Source of the DNA: Nymphaea colorata
Lineage: Eukaryota; Streptophyta; Magnoliopsida; Nymphaeales; Nymphaeaceae
Assembly: GCF_008831285.2 (NCBI RefSeq)
Contig: NC_045148.1
Location: forward strand, 19,461,002-19,525,001
DNA length: 64,000 bases
Direction: 5' to 3'
Each line of letters opens with the position of its first letter. Position 1 is the stretch's first letter. The translations under genes were made by a program, and so were the position numbers. Positions 36,813 through 51,622 of the stretch are shown here, piece after piece. The notes beneath the pieces are model-generated. The model saw only the letters and a program-made list of their open reading frames with translations. It was not told the origin of the DNA and searched no databases.

Positions 36813-37606
36813 GGTCGTGCAACCGGTTGGATTGGGTGGCATGTTGTAGTCACGTCTTAGTTCAATTCCTGGCAAATGGTATTGAAAAGTAGTGTTGTCA
36901 CCACCCCCTCTCTCTCTCTTTCTCTCTCTCTGAAAGGACCAATAATCGAATTGTTCTGGAATCTCTTCAAACACAACTTTTGTGGCAAGAGATTAAGTGT
37001 ATGTTAACCATTTACCAATGTTTGATAAGGGGAAGATTGTGCTTCTAGAACATACGTCCATCTAATGCATGTTCCAAAAATACAATGTTTGTTCTTCTAA
37101 GAAACATGGTGTCATTACAAATGTTCTGGTTAAATACGGTAACAATGAAATGCTAGACATAACCAAACAAATTTTCATACAACACGAACATGTTTTTCTT
37201 TGTACAACATAATATTCTTTTTATCAAAGGCCCCATGACCGCCTTCTAGAAAATGCAAATCATTGAAGGCCCGGAGGCTCAACTCCTGAACTCATTGATG
37301 AATTCATCCACGGCAAGTTGTTCTATCATTAGAGGCTATAGAGAAGTTTGATCAACCGATGATCAGTCACCCAGTTGTGCTAACCCTTTGGGATTCTTTG
37401 CTCACCTAACTTCGTTTATATTGTTTTGATATTTCTCACAAAATGCTATTCTATTCATAGATTTCCAAAACAATTACGACGGCTAAATGCAGATACACCT
37501 TCAATTATAGATTGTTTCTGTGCTTCCAAATACTAAACTACATAAAAGCAAAATGCCATGGCACAACTGCTCCACTGGCTTCCCTAAAAGAAGGAAACTC
37601 CATTAC

Positions 37607-37683
37607 AGATATGCATCTTCATCTTCTCGTTTCTATTGAGGAACTACAAACAAATATTGACAAGAATATGAAGATGCATATCT
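37607..37683. other. Perfect 16-bp inverted repeat, 45-nt loop
   Basis: AGATATGCATCTTCAT at 37607-37622 and its reverse complement at 37668-37683. It would form a stem-loop in RNA. No target-site duplication or coding link was seen. Confidence 0.8.
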
Positions 37684-38082
37684 CCTACATCTTTTGGATT
37701 TTTCCATACATCATGGCTTTTATATAAAACTTTACTAAAATGTAAAAGAAAAATCTGCCCATTTCATGTGACAACTGTATACGCCAATAACAAATGGAAG
37801 CCATGTCACATTTTTGTTTACATTCAACAAATAATTCAGCATCTTGGCATATTCCAGGCCTCAATGTACGTGGGCTTGTCTTGAACAAGGAAAATATCAT
37901 GTCATACATTCAATCTAATCCCATTTAAACTGATCCGGACGACGGCAATGACATGGTTTTTAATTCATCTAAACAGGTTTTAAGAGATTCATTCGATGCC
38001 AGTCTCTCTTTAGGAAATTTTACTCTTGTCAATCTAAATGGCTCCATGCACATGTGAGTATATTGGATGAAATATGTAGAGG

Positions 38083-38216
38083 CAGAGCCAGAAATTTCTC
38101 ATGAACCGGGTCAAATTAAGTTGTGAAATTTTGACTATGGCCAAAATATCATTTTCTAAAGTTTTTATACAGGTGAATCAGAGCTCATAGAGTCCTACCT
38201 TAGCTCGGCCCCTGAA
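38083..38216 (+). mobile_element. Probable relic of the GCGGAGCTAG-head insertion family
   Basis: Starts GGCAGAGCCAGAAATTTCT and ends CTTAGCTCGGCCCCTG. This resembles, in the opposite orientation, the insertions at 20639-20824 and 47614-47802. Confidence 0.35.
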
Positions 38217-39730
38217 AATGTAGTCGTTGGATCACAAGATCCAAGGGTCACCGATTGATGCTTTTCTTCCAAGACTAGCAGCCTTTGTGAGTAGTGGACG
38301 TGCCTGTTTTAGGCGACCATCCAAAAGAACAGGACGAGGGAAGGTGCAAGTGTGACCACTGCAGCCTTGATTGCAAAAGAACATTGGTTCTAATATCAAT
38401 GTCTTCCTTTTCTCTTTTCCTTTGTATTAAGCAGCAGAATAAGGAATGCCGACACAAAAAGAAGGAGAGATTGAGAGAGAAAAAGAGAAGGACATAATAA
38501 CGCTTATACTTTGCATGTGGGTCTGCTGTGAACTTAATTTACGAAGATGAATTGGGCGGCCAAGATTTAAGTAAAGGAAGCAAAGTGAAGTCCAGGCCGT
38601 CCTTTTTAGGTGGCCTCTTGTTCATAATGGCACTGGTCAGAACATGTGGACATCTTGCAAACAAACAAAGACAGATAGGACGGGCCAGGATCCAGAAGAA
38701 AAGAGATGTCGATCAGATCTGGATAGAGGTCCATGCCAGAGTCATCACCACAAAGGCATTTGACATAAAGTAGAGAAAGCCTGAGGTTTGTGGGATCCAT
38801 GATTCCAACAAAAATAACAGTCTTTCGGGGCACTCTGCAAGATACCAAAAATTGCCTCGAAAAATTTGATAATTTGATATGATTCTGGCTCAGACAGAAC
38901 CACCTAACCCGATACACAACTGGGTCTTGAGCTTGTTGACTGAGCATTCAGGCTAAGTCGAGAAGGCTTTGTTGACTAAATCGAGTACAATTTGACACTT
39001 GGGTGAGAGTTGGTAAGTGGTCAGTTTTTGTTTTGAATTTTAAGGTGTCAACTTTTTATATTGTGAAATGAAGACACTGATATGTAAGTTGAAGCATAGT
39101 AAAAATGTCTTATCTGAGGCACCACTGAAAGCAGGCGTGTACTCAAGAGGTATATATGGGTAAAAAGGATAAAAGTTTCCGTCAAATACGCTCCCTATTC
39201 ACTCAATAATTTGGCACTTGGTCGTGAAGCCAACTAAGTTTGAGGGTTTGGAGTATAGACATAACTCACAAACCGATCCATGGAGGAGATATTTTCAAGT
39301 TCTGAAGCAACCGGGTCATTCTAGTGATCAGGACAACTCTGTTGATATTTTTTCTCGCTTGGCACATTAAAGAGGGAAGAGGATTAAAGAAAGAAGAAAT
39401 TGAACACCAGAAGAACATTATAAAGAACATATAGGAGGGCATATTCGGACCTTATGTCTATACGTGCACATACTATCATATATTTGTTTATATATACACA
39501 CATTTCTTTTCTATTTTCTCATTTCTTAATTTTTTATTCACAATTACCTTGGGGAAAAAAGGAATATGGAAAGGCAGTCGTAAGATGAAAATGACTAAAT
39601 TTAACAGGAGGGGCGATGCCAGGGGAATCTGTTTCTTCTTCTTTCTTTCTTTCTTTTTTTTTTTTTGAACACCTTTTTTAAGATTTTGAAAGATCAAGAT
39701 AAAAGGAAATTTTGTGGAGCTCGATGGAGA

Positions 39731-40130
39731 AATGGGATATCTTATCTAATTTTAGGTGGACGAACGAGTATCATTTCACAAGTGAACAAGAGAACTTCAA
39801 CTTTTAGCCTGCGACAACTTTTGCCGTTTTCCCAGCCGATGCAAACATTTAAGATTTTTAACGTTTATCTGATGACAAAGGGACACGAAAGGGGTCTTAA
39901 ATTATTCAGTAATTACTGAGACAAGTTGCCAAGCAATGGGATATCTTATCTAATCTTGGGAAGACGAATGAGTGTCAGTTCACAAGTGCAGGAGAGAACT
40001 TCAACTTTTAGCCTGCGACAAATTTTACCGTTTTCCCAGCCGATGCAAACATTTAAGATTTTTAACGTTTTTCTGCTGACAAAGGGACACGAAAGGGGTC
40101 TTATATTATTCGGTCATTACTGAGACAAGT
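39731..40130 (+). repeat. Tandem duplication, two 196-bp copies
   Basis: Copies at 39731-39926 and 39935-40130 are both 196 bp with no indel between them, joined by 8 bp and differing by scattered substitutions. Each copy stays open in one plus-strand frame (ending GLKLFSNY and GLILFGHY before a stop), with shared TSTFSLRQ and FSQPMQTFKIFNV. No protein family is recognised. Conserved DNA with an accidental open frame is as likely as coding. Confidence 0.85.
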
Positions 40131-41980
40131 CGTGACTGTGTACTCTTATTTACATTTTCTTCCTGAAGTTCAAACCACAGAACTTTAAACTTCACAAATG
40201 TGAAGACTTGGATCCCTAATCCCTTGCTTTATAAACGTAAATACTCGATCAAGTTTTCATTGTGAGACCGTATCTCTTGATCCGGAGATACGCATGGAAT
40301 TTATTTTGTTTTGCCTAATCATGTTTTTCCATGACTGATTAATAAGTTGATGACAGTAAATATTGGTTTCTGCCTCTAACTCAAAATTTGGACGATATGA
40401 CAGGTAAGTAGTGGCCTGTATTGAGCCGTACTGACTAAATTGATTGATAAAAAACAAAAATATTAATTATTATGTTATTAGTATATTAGTATGGGCCCAA
40501 TTGGCTGATACAAGCCTTGTATCAGCATATATTTTATGACCGTGAACACGTGATCATATAATATGCATATTTTAAGAACACTACGGTCGATTTGCCAAAA
40601 CTTGACGTGGTACAATTTAACATTAATTTTGGATCTATGATCATATGGTGCTTTTGAAACATGCATTTTAGGAACATGTGTTGCAAGATTGTAATCGCCG
40701 TTTAAAGTTTTCGCCAAAATGTGCCGTCGAATTTTTCTTTTAACATATACTCTTTGGTCAGAACTTGTGTATATTTTTTTGAAAAGGTTGGTGGAAAAAA
40801 CCAGACCACTTAGGTAAGTGATCAGACCAGACCCATCAAAATTAATGATGAGAACCTTTTCTTTTTTTTTTCAATCTATCTTTATAGATATGATCTTAAG
40901 AGTAAGTAATTTGGTGAAAAACACATATGAAGATAGTCTTTTTTTTTTTACTTTCATAATATTTTCTAATAATAAAAAAACGAACAGCTGTAACAACATC
41001 GAAATTTTTTAGAGTAAATAATAGATTAACTTTTTTTTACAAAAAAATAACTTGAACTTAAACAAGATTTATCGTAAATTAGTGTTTGTACACACATTAG
41101 GATGTTCACATTTTATTTAAAGTACCTTTCAATACAAATTAAAAAAGTCTGGTCTTTGTCTCTTACCCAAGTGATCTGTCATTTACCAATCACTCTCTTT
41201 TTTTTTTCTAAGAAATTAAGAGGAATTGTCCTCTCAATCTTTATCTTTGGCCATCATGCAATCACATGATGGCATTTTGCTGGATGCGCCATGTGACAGG
41301 GAGAAATCAATGTTGAGGTTTTATGTAAATAGGAAAATCTCATGCTATACGTTAGAAATCAGGGAAGTTATTCAATAATATGGCAGATCGAAGCAAGTTT
41401 ATAATCCGCAAATCCGAACGGTCCATCTAATGGTAGAGAAGAGCCTCCAGTATATATTATTACCATTGTTAAAGTAAAAATAAAAATGTGCATATTATTA
41501 GTGACTCAGCATAAATTTTTGGCTCCCATAATTCCCTTATCATAATGTCATTAATTTGCCATATTTTCTTTAGTCCCTTTCAATTTCCACGCAATACCTG
41601 AAGCTATTAAGGAGTTTGCCTGAGAGCAACTTAGCTTAAGACTGAATATTTGATAGGGCAGGTGCTTTACACTTTATCAAACAATAGATTTGACAGCTAA
41701 CCTGTCAGATTTGAAATCCACACTTTTCTAGTTTTACATGGTAGTGAGCAAACAATCTAAAAGATAAATTTTTGCAAAACAAGGAAGAATACAGGAAATT
41801 TGTACATTGCAGATTCCCATTAAGTTTGTGAAGATTTCATGTGTTTGCTTAATACATATTTTTCTTTCTCATTTCGTTCTTCACATCTGAGAAAAACATT
41901 GATATGGCGATCCAACTCGAACTTATGTCTTGTTAAGATAAACATGCGAATGTGTTTGTGACTGTATGCTTGTACAGGAC
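40131..41980. other. Intergenic, no supported gene
   Basis: AT-rich DNA between the 196-bp duplication and the peroxidase promoter region. I see no coding or RNA feature. Confidence 0.5.
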
Positions 41981-42509
41981 CACAATTTCCCGACTGCTGA
42001 ACGTACACAAAACGGACAAAGAGAAAAGGGAAAAAAGAAAGAAACAGTGACTCCGGCACCCCCTCGACAAAAGATAGAAAAGTTGAACTCAGTAAGAGCT
42101 TTACAGTGTGCAGAGATGGAGGGAAATTTCAGTTGGTCACCAACAAATGATGCAGAATTCTCGAAGACAACCCACTTGTTAAGCGATCTCAGCAAAAACT
42201 GTTCCTTCTATTTAAAGCTCATAATAATGGTGATAGAAATAAATTGCAGCATTGCAAGATCGAGATTCTTTTGACACCGTGTTTAATGATACCCCAGTGC
42301 ACGGCTCGACTTCTACAGTCATCGATCACTTGAAAAACAGAATGCTCCTGTACTTTCGTTTAATAATTTGAAATTTTAGAGATGATGAGAAGAAGCACCA
42401 ACAAAGAAAGAGGTTCGCAACTTTGCAGTAATACGAATATGAAGAAGAATATGAAGGACAGTGGCGGTTTTGCATGGAAAGATCCAAAACTTCACATAAC
42501 TAACGCGTC

Positions 42510-42517
42510 TATAAATA
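42510..42517 (+). promoter_or_regulatory. TATA box of peroxidase gene 1
   Basis: TATAAATA 76 bp before the ATG's final upstream base, followed by a short leader that shares CTCATTTGAACTGCAA with the leader of peroxidase gene 2. Confidence 0.7.
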
Positions 42518-42592
42518 TGTTCTTGCATGAGCTGTCTCTTCACATTGAGAAGCTCATTTGAACTGCAAGGCTTTGAGAGAGAGAGAGAAAAC

Positions 42593-44059
<1,467 letters not shown>

Positions 44060-45029
44060 AAAGCAGAGACTTTCCATTGTTCAGCAGTCCTTGTAAGCTC
44101 ATACTGAGCACAGTAATCTGGATAAATTTTTGTGCCACCAGTGTGTGTTTGGAGTCCGAAGATAGGTTCATTCATTGTTTTACCTGTTTGGCATATGTAA
44201 AAGTCAAGAGTCCAATATTTCAGATTTCAGTACTTCTTAGAAGTCGACCTTATTGTGCACTGAATGCAATAAAGAACAAACTGTTCCTGAATTATTATTC
44301 CATACACTTCAGTTTCTTCAATTTGTTTATTTGCGAAGGCTAACTCTTGATTCACATAAAGAAATGCGATTGCCACCCAACACCCAGATAAAAAGAGTTA
44401 CCAGAGTAGGTGGTGCTCTTACACACCTGACAAGTTCGTCAATGTTAATTTGTGAATGAAGTTAATGTACAAAGTGATAAAAGATGAAGCTAATTATATG
44501 CTCAGCCCCCTAAGAGACAAAACATACCCATCTATTAATTTCAAAAGACAGTGTTAACAGATGTTGAAAAGCTCCCTTATAAGACCAAAATGGGGAAAAA
44601 CAAACAGAGAACCAGACAATACTGCAGCAGTATTTAGTCAGGATGAATTAGTTAGGTTCCAACTTTTACATTAAACAGGGGAACACTGGTAGGGAAAGAA
44701 AATATATCTCCAGAAAAAACAAAGGTCACCAGGTAAACAAAATTGGGCACAAAAGTTGGCAAGGCTGGCCAGTATGGGTGAACAATAATATTGGAGATGG
44801 CCATATGGGGATGCGTGAGTGTTAGGCTCCTTCTTCTTGTTTCTTTCAATAACTGCATTGTGGAATGTCAGAATCCAGAAAAGGGCGCACTACATATAAT
44901 TTCATGTTTGGTTTCAGTCAGATTACTGCCTACACTGGAAGAGGAAAATTGTTTGCGCAATAATTTTGGTTAGCTCTATACAGAAAACCCATTTATGGCC
45001 CTACCACTAACCTCACTTTTCTAGGTTGC

Positions 45030-45053
45030 TATATATATATATATATATATATA
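45030..45053. repeat. (AT)n microsatellite
   Basis: About twelve AT units. A CT-rich tract follows at 45165-45205. Confidence 0.9.
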
Positions 45054-45828
45054 CGTTAGATGCCTTTCCAAGGCATATATAATTTATGTATGTGGCAAGT
45101 ACACAACCTAAATTATGCGTGTTGCAAGCACTCGCGCTCCTCACATTGGAAGTGTTGACTCTCTTGCTCTCTCTCTCTCTTTCTTTCTCTCCCTCTTTCT
45201 CTCTCAATACTGTTTGTGTATATTGATCATTTATGCTTACAGCAAAAAGACATCTCAAAACCGGTTCCTAAAATCTTAACTATCTTTTGCAAAAATAATC
45301 ACATGCTCTTCACTATATTGCAAAATAAGTTAGGGCAGATAGCAAAATATGTGGAAGAACAAGTATATTCTGGCTCACTTAGGTCAGCCAAACAAAAACC
45401 TAGACCCATCGTGCAATTTATCTTAAAACTGACTTGACGCGAAACATGTATTAATTCAATCATTTTTTTGAGTTTTAAATGCGTTATTTTAATTATAAGA
45501 AAATAATGACTCCTAAAACACTAAAATTTTGGTAACAAAAGTTCAAATATCTTTTATCAAAAAAACATGAACTAAAATATATCTTGTACAAAATTAAAAC
45601 TCATAAACACGTTATCATGTTGGTTAGTTACGTATATGGATCACTTGCCTTCTTGATATTCCCTTGCGAGCAGTTTGTAAGATAATGCAGGTTAGATGAC
45701 CTTTACTGTTAGCCCACCGTCATTAATGCAAGGAAAAGGCTGTCAATCTAAGTTGTACTTGAGGCGGTAGTTGCCAACTTTGCTATGTTCTCTCTTTTGC
45801 TTTTATCTTTTTTGCAGCTACCAACTTA

Positions 45829-46115
45829 TGTAGCAGAACCATTAAAAAATGGTTGTCCTACCTTGTGGATGTGATCATTTTTACCAAAAATGTCAGTTTG
45901 GTTGAAACACAATATGCATGTCTTTTGTTTTCATGAGCAGAAGATTTGTAGCAGAAACACTAAAAAATGGTTGTCCTACCTTGTGGATGTGATCATTTTT
46001 AGCAAAAAAGCCAGATTGATTGAAACACAATATGTGGATGTGATAATTTTTACCAAAAAAGTCCGTTTGATTGAAAACACAATATCCATGTTTTTTGTTT
46101 TTATGAGCAGAAGGT
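45829..46115 (+). repeat. Direct repeats of 118 bp plus a partial third copy
   Basis: Copy 1 at 45829-45946 and copy 2 from 45947 both begin TGTAGCAGAA and share AAAAAATGGTTGTCCTACC. Within copy 2 the segment TGGATGTGATNATTTTTANCAAAAAAG...GAAACACAATAT is repeated again from about 46033, giving a third partial copy that ends GAGCAGAAGGTT. It looks like successive unequal exchange. Confidence 0.85.
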
Positions 46116-47613
46116 TAACAATGGTCACGACGGAAAAAGGGACTCAACCTCCTAGCCCAATAACGAAGCCAAAAAAATTTGCTGGAAGGGCACTTGTTTA
46201 AAAATACTCAAATCTGATGGAGCACTTATATTTATACGGATAAATATTTAAAATTCTCAATTAAAAATAAAGAACTTTTAAGAGACTGTTGCGCACACCA
46301 GTCACAATGTGGCTACACCACTGCCTTAGACCCACCATCCTGGGCTGCATGGGGACCTGGGTGGGTTGCTGTGCACACATCAAAAAGTGTCGTGGTCCCA
46401 TTGTTTACAGCCTTGGGAGAGTAGCATCTATGCAAATTGAACTGATGTCGCGCTTTCAACCGACTATCTAGGCTACCCCTTGGGGTAAATGTTTTTTATT
46501 TGGAAAGTTGACAAAACCAATATGATCTTCTTGCCCCAAAAAAAATCCCAGTTGACATAAATTTGTGTTCTTTTAAATATGATAAATTTAAGTTCAAATC
46601 ACTTGTTTTGAACACATAGGACATCTTTTTTTGCATATTGATGGAATATCGTTTGCATCGATACCTAAGATTTGAACATGAGAAATCACATAAATATGAA
46701 AATAAAATAGCAAATACTTTGCCTAGAAATTAGAAAATCTCTTTCTTCCTTTTCTAAGATTAGGATAACTTTAAAAAGTTGGGACTGGTAATGGTTCGTA
46801 CTTGAGAAACAGGTTATGCTGGTCGTTCTGCAACCTGACCATGGCCAGACATTAATTATCGTTATCTTGAACCTAATAGCTGAGAGGCCAACGACCACCA
46901 ACCTGTAAAATATAGGCATTTATTCGCGAAACCCCAATAGACAGCATATGTAGTGTATATAATTGACCAATTTCAGAAAATGAAATATTGCAGTAAAACT
47001 ACAGTTCATGAATCATGAGCAAGAGCATTCAATAAATAGTGCAAATTAAAGGGAAAATATACATATCTAAGTCGATAATAAAGCTTATTAATTCGACAAA
47101 TAATATTAAAAGGAGAAACTTTTTTAGTAAGAGAAAGTTTTATGAAAAACCAATTGTGAAAAATAAAGCCAGAGATCCAACAAAGAGAGGAAGAAGCAGG
47201 AAGCTGCAAGTTTACTAACAGTAACAGAACGATAAGGACGTTGTTTAAGAAAAAGAAAAGATAATTTCTTGGTTTGAGCCAGAGACGACGCGGTCTAGAT
47301 CGATCCCTTGGGATGCAAGCAATTGAACATAGAAGGTACGGTAGATGAGCTTGAGATATATATGAAGTTAAACAATCTATTTCTTCCACCACTTGGCAGC
47401 AGTCTTGCCAATATTATATAGCATATCTTATCAGACAAATGCTGAAAGGAAAGTAGGACTGATAATGGAGTTAGAAGTAGTTCTCTTTTGCTTTTTTCTT
47501 ATTATTTTAATTTTTAATTTGTTTACTTTTTTGGACAAAAATAAAATATTTGCCAAAATGGGTATTGCCCATAATCAGCAAACCCGATACAGTACCGATA
47601 CTGATACAGACAA

Positions 47614-47802
47614 CCAGTGGCGCAGCAACATGGACATGGTGGCTAGTGTGGGCAGTTGCCCACACCAAACTCACAAAGTTTTTAATTTTTATATTCATAA
47701 TTTGATATATTTGATGGTTTTAATATATATGAGTGCTCTTCAAAGCATTAAAATTATTGAATTACTACTCTATCCAACCAAAAATTCTAGCTCCGCTAGT
47801 GA
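47614..47802 (-). mobile_element. 189-bp insertion with AGACAA target-site duplication
   Basis: AGACAA lies at 47608-47613 and 47803-47808. On the minus strand the element begins CACTAGCGGAGCTAGAATTTTT, matching the head of the 20639-20824 element. It contains the palindrome TGTGGGCAGTTGCCCACA and ends GCTGCGCCACTGG. The ends are weakly inverted (CACTAGCGGAGC against CCAGTGGCGCAGC). Non-coding. Confidence 0.6.
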
Positions 47803-49040
47803 AGACAATAGTAGTTGGCAGTGCTTCAAATTATATTTCTCTTCTACAGCGAAATAGATGTTTGCACTTAAGAAATCATGATATATTTGAATTCTAAGAA
47901 TTTATGCAAAAAAGAACTGTAAACATCAATAGGTTAAGGCATTACATTCGGAAGAAAGTGACATCTTGAAAAGTTTGAATAGGATTAGTTTCAGAAGTTC
48001 TCTCCATAGAACTGAAATTATTATTTACATAAATTAGCCGTTACTTTTGACTGTACTAGCAGGTGGTCTTTACTCATCAGGAGCCAAATGACCAAATTCC
48101 AGCCACGATTTGAGGCACTTGCTTGAAGCCTTCGAATCATCAATAGGAGAATCTGAATAGACGAAGAGCTCCAGAACCAAACCAAAATTTTCTCAGATAA
48201 AATATCTGTAAATTCAAGCTGAGATTCAATTTTTGCAGATGGGGGAGCTGTTCAACTTCAAATCTTAACATTTCATACAGAAGAGGGATTTCAATCAGAT
48301 TACGGAATATCTTTTACTGCAAATCAGTTAGCTAGATCCAACCTACTAAGCTAGGCCCCTGCCATGTGGCTGTGAGACATAAAGTAGATGCGTCTGCTAT
48401 TTGTCTGTAGATATACAGAACTTTTGCTCTGCGGCAGCTCAGCTCTACGTATCACAAAGATGAACTTTACGTAAACGTACCTCATATTTTCATGTAATCT
48501 TACATGAATACATGTATATGACTTTCGGATTTTAAGCAAAAGAAACAGACAAAGGGAAGAGCAGCGGTGGTAACTTCTGAACGCAAAAAGGAAGAAAAGC
48601 TCAACTCAGCGAAACCTTTATGTATTACAGGTAAACAAAACTCACATAATGCACGGGTAAAATAATGGAGTTGGTGACCACCAAACAATATAGAACTCCC
48701 AAAGGCAGACAGGCGCTCCTGCCCACGGGACCTTTCTTTTGTGGTCTCAACAAAAATGTGCTTCCTTTTCTGTTAGAAAAATGAATAATTTGAATTGCAG
48801 AATTACGTGAGATCTTTTTTTATCTGTAAATGTTAAAATGAGATACAGAACTTGGTCCCACTGCTGTCGCCCAATCGCTTAAACCCAACGACTCCTGTCC
48901 TTTTCCTGAATAATTCGATCGGGTTTCTAGAGATGATGAGAAAATTAATTAAAGAAAAAAGTATGTTAATGCGAATAATGAAAGCACATGGTGGTTTTGC
49001 TAGGAAAGGTAAAGGTTGCTCTCAACTTGATTGAAACATC

Positions 49041-49048
49041 GATAAATA
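49041..49048 (+). promoter_or_regulatory. TATA-like box of peroxidase gene 2
   Basis: GATAAATA about 80 bp before the ATG, in the same relative place as the better TATAAATA of gene 1. The change to GATAAATA could alter expression strength. Confidence 0.5.
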
Positions 49049-49124
49049 AGGGCCGTCTCTGGAGCTCTCTTCACTCCGAGAGGCTCATTTGAACTGCAAA
49101 GATTGTGAGAGACAGAGGAGAAAA

Positions 49125-50754
49125 ATGAGGGATACCAGCTCCGTTTTTCTTATTTTCTTGGCTCTCTTAGGCCTTCTTGGTTTCTCCCATGCTCAGCTTA
49201 AAGTTGGGTTCTATGATCAATCATGCCCAGAAGCAGAGAGCATAGTTCAGGAGTTCGTGAAGCAGCACATCCCCAACGCACCTACTTTGGCGGCACCATT
49301 GCTTAGAATGCAATTCCATGACTGTTTCGTGAGGGTTAGTAACAAGTTTGTCGGCAATTTTTTTGTTCGTTTTCCTTCAAAAACCTGTTTGCAGTCTCCC
49401 ATTCATGGGAAAATGTTTGTCAAGCCTCTGTTCATGGAAAAACCATGGACCATTTCAGTGCCAAGTTAAGCCTCTCCTCTGGGGAGCTTCAGTTCAGTGT
49501 GGCCTTGTCTCACTTAGTTTACTGTTCATCAAGAATGATGACGATAGTAAACAAGTCGGTATCATTTTGCTGGGAGGAAAACTAGTAAGGCTCAGTAGTT
49601 TTAAGTTTCTATTCCGGTGTAACATGGATGGTCTCCTTCAAAAATCTTTGTTGTCACAGGGCTGTGATGGATCTGTGCTGCTGAATGCCACCGGAAACAA
49701 CACCGCTGAGAAGGACGCTATACCAAATCAGACCCTTCGAGGCTTCGACTTCATCGACAGAGTGAAGGCCCTGCTAGAAGCTAAGTGTCCGGGGGTCGTC
49801 TCCTGTGCAGACATTATTTCGTTGGTGGCAAGAGACGCAGTAGTTGTCACAGTATGATCACCTGAACACAGCTAAAAATGTGATTTTTAGTTACTAGCAC
49901 GATTAGAGATTTAGTTTTTTCTTGCTCATCCTTTTTCTGTTCAGATTCCAGAAACTTCATAATTTTCTCAGTATTCCTAGATTTAGTTGAAACATGGTCA
50001 TTATCTCTAGATTTTATATCTTTGGTGACCATGATTCTTGGTTTGAGCTTATTTTGCTGGAAATTTTCTGTCACAGGGGGGTCCATCATGGACAGTGCCT
50101 ACAGGCCGCAGGGATGGAACCATTTCATCATCCACCGAGGCACTGAACAACATCCCACAACCGACCATGAATTTTACTACCCTTACACAAAGCTTTGCAA
50201 ATAAGAGCCTTGATGTGAAGGATTTAGTTGTTCTCTCAGGTGAAAGTTCATCCTGTGTCAGTCCTGTTCTTTAAGTGACATACTTCACAGAATCACAAAA
50301 TTGGTATGGACTAAAACGCTTCCCCCTGTTTCCTGCAGGTTCGCACACGATCGGCATTGGCCACTGCCAGTTCGTCACGAACAGGCTCTACAATTTCACA
50401 GGGAAAGGTGATCAAGACCCATCAATGGACCCATTCTATCTTGCAAATCTGAAGCAGTTCAAGTGCAAGACCCCCACAGACAACACCACCATCCTGGAGA
50501 TGGACCCTGGGAGCTTCCGGACATTCGACAAGCATTACTACACCAATTTGGTGAAGAGAAGAGGTCTGTTCACATCTGATGCTAGCCTGCTGACAGACAG
50601 CACTGCTTTGTCCTACGTGAATGAAATACTCAATGGTCCTCTCGAGAATTTCTACTCCGAGTTTGCAGCCTCCATGTTGAAGATGATTCAGGTTGAAGTG
50701 AAGACTGGCACCGCCGGTGAGATAAGGAAGGTGTGCAGCAAGGTGAACAGTTAG
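49125..50754 (+). CDS. Secretory class III peroxidase, gene 2 of a tandem pair
   Basis: Exons 49125-49334, 49660-49851, 50077-50239 and 50339-50754 give 326 codons. Every exon has exactly the same length as in gene 1 and all junction phases match, so the two are tandem duplicates. Signal peptide 1-23 (ends FSHA|Q). Distal Arg61/His65 are in RMQFHDCF and proximal His191 in VVLSGSHTIG; Ser replaces the Ala before the His, a common variant. The eight cysteines are kept, and sequons persist at 79, 83 and 93. Intron 2 is 225 bp against 80 bp in gene 1. The product should be a heme peroxidase acting on phenolics in the apoplast. AATAAA lies at 50936-50941. Upstream sequence is partly shared with gene 1 for several hundred bases. 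Confidence 0.96.
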
Positions 50755-51622
50755 AAGGAGGGTGTTTTCCCTTCGGTCCAGTTCTTTCGAGCCTGCATTT
50801 TGAGCTGTGAATAGTTTTGAATTTTATCATGGCATTGGTGTTTGTTTGGAGTATGTGGTAGCACATCTCACTGTGTATCTGTTTCCCATTCGTAAAAACG
50901 GGAGCTCGTTAGTGCCCCTCTTGGGATTCAAATGAAATAAACGAGTGATCCGTCAACCGTGGTTGTGTTTTGAAAGAATTCAATGTAGTTGTTCCCCAGT
51001 ATAAAGTTAATCAATCTTGAATGCCGTCTTCCCAGCGTTCCCCAATTTGATGATCAGTTTCGCAGTAATGTTTCCGAAATCCCCTGCATTTCTAGCACAC
51101 TATTCGGCTCTTATAGTCATGCAATGAGTGAAGATGAGCCCTTTATCCGACAGAGGAAGAATCCTGCCAGCCAACACTTTCTGAAAAGAATCGAACATGA
51201 TTAATGGCGTTTTACACACCTGAATTAGGAAGAATTTGGGTTAGTCCTGAGGTTGGTGACCGGAATAATAGAAGGAAGGGGTGCTCTCTGCCGCCTGCTG
51301 GCAGGGCAGAGTTCCTGGCTCCATGATTGGAGGAGCAGACTCGGTTTTTTGGAGATTATTCAGCCAGCCATTAAGAAACCACAGTTAAAAGTTACTGAAT
51401 CCAATGTTCCTTAGCCCTTGAATTATAAGAAGACAACAAAGGTGATCATTCCACAACCAAGCATCGACATTACAGATGTAACCCATTTGCTACCACCGAT
51501 TACACAGGAACATACAGGGGAACACAGGTCAAATGATTCTGTTTTCTGTATGAAAATTGTCCTGCCAGCGAAACCTTCATGTCGTCTCTTTCTATTGAAT
51601 TTGTAACTTTGTTCGAACAGCT

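Larger units (their letters stand above)
34123..39730. other. Intergenic, no supported gene
   Basis: AT-rich sequence holding the palindrome at 36006-36033, the CT/AT microsatellites at 36751-36931, the inverted repeat at 37607-37683 and an insertion-like block at 38083-38216. Open frames here are short and lack family signatures. Confidence 0.4.
44074..48500. other. Spacer between the two peroxidase genes
   Basis: Contains the 3' end of gene 1, an (AT)n tract at 45030-45053, the 118-bp repeats at 45829-46115 and the insertion at 47614-47802. No coding gene is supported. The last few hundred bases before 49125 resemble the promoter region of gene 1. Confidence 0.5.

Noticed and set aside
36810-36890. 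tRNA-like stretch with TTAGTTCAATTCCTGG
   Set aside because: A box B-like word only; no acceptor stem or anticodon arm can be formed.
49348-49857. 169-codon frame covering intron 1 and exon 2 of peroxidase gene 2
   Set aside because: The first part is intron sequence. The splice acceptor at 49658-49659 and comparison with gene 1 define exon 2.
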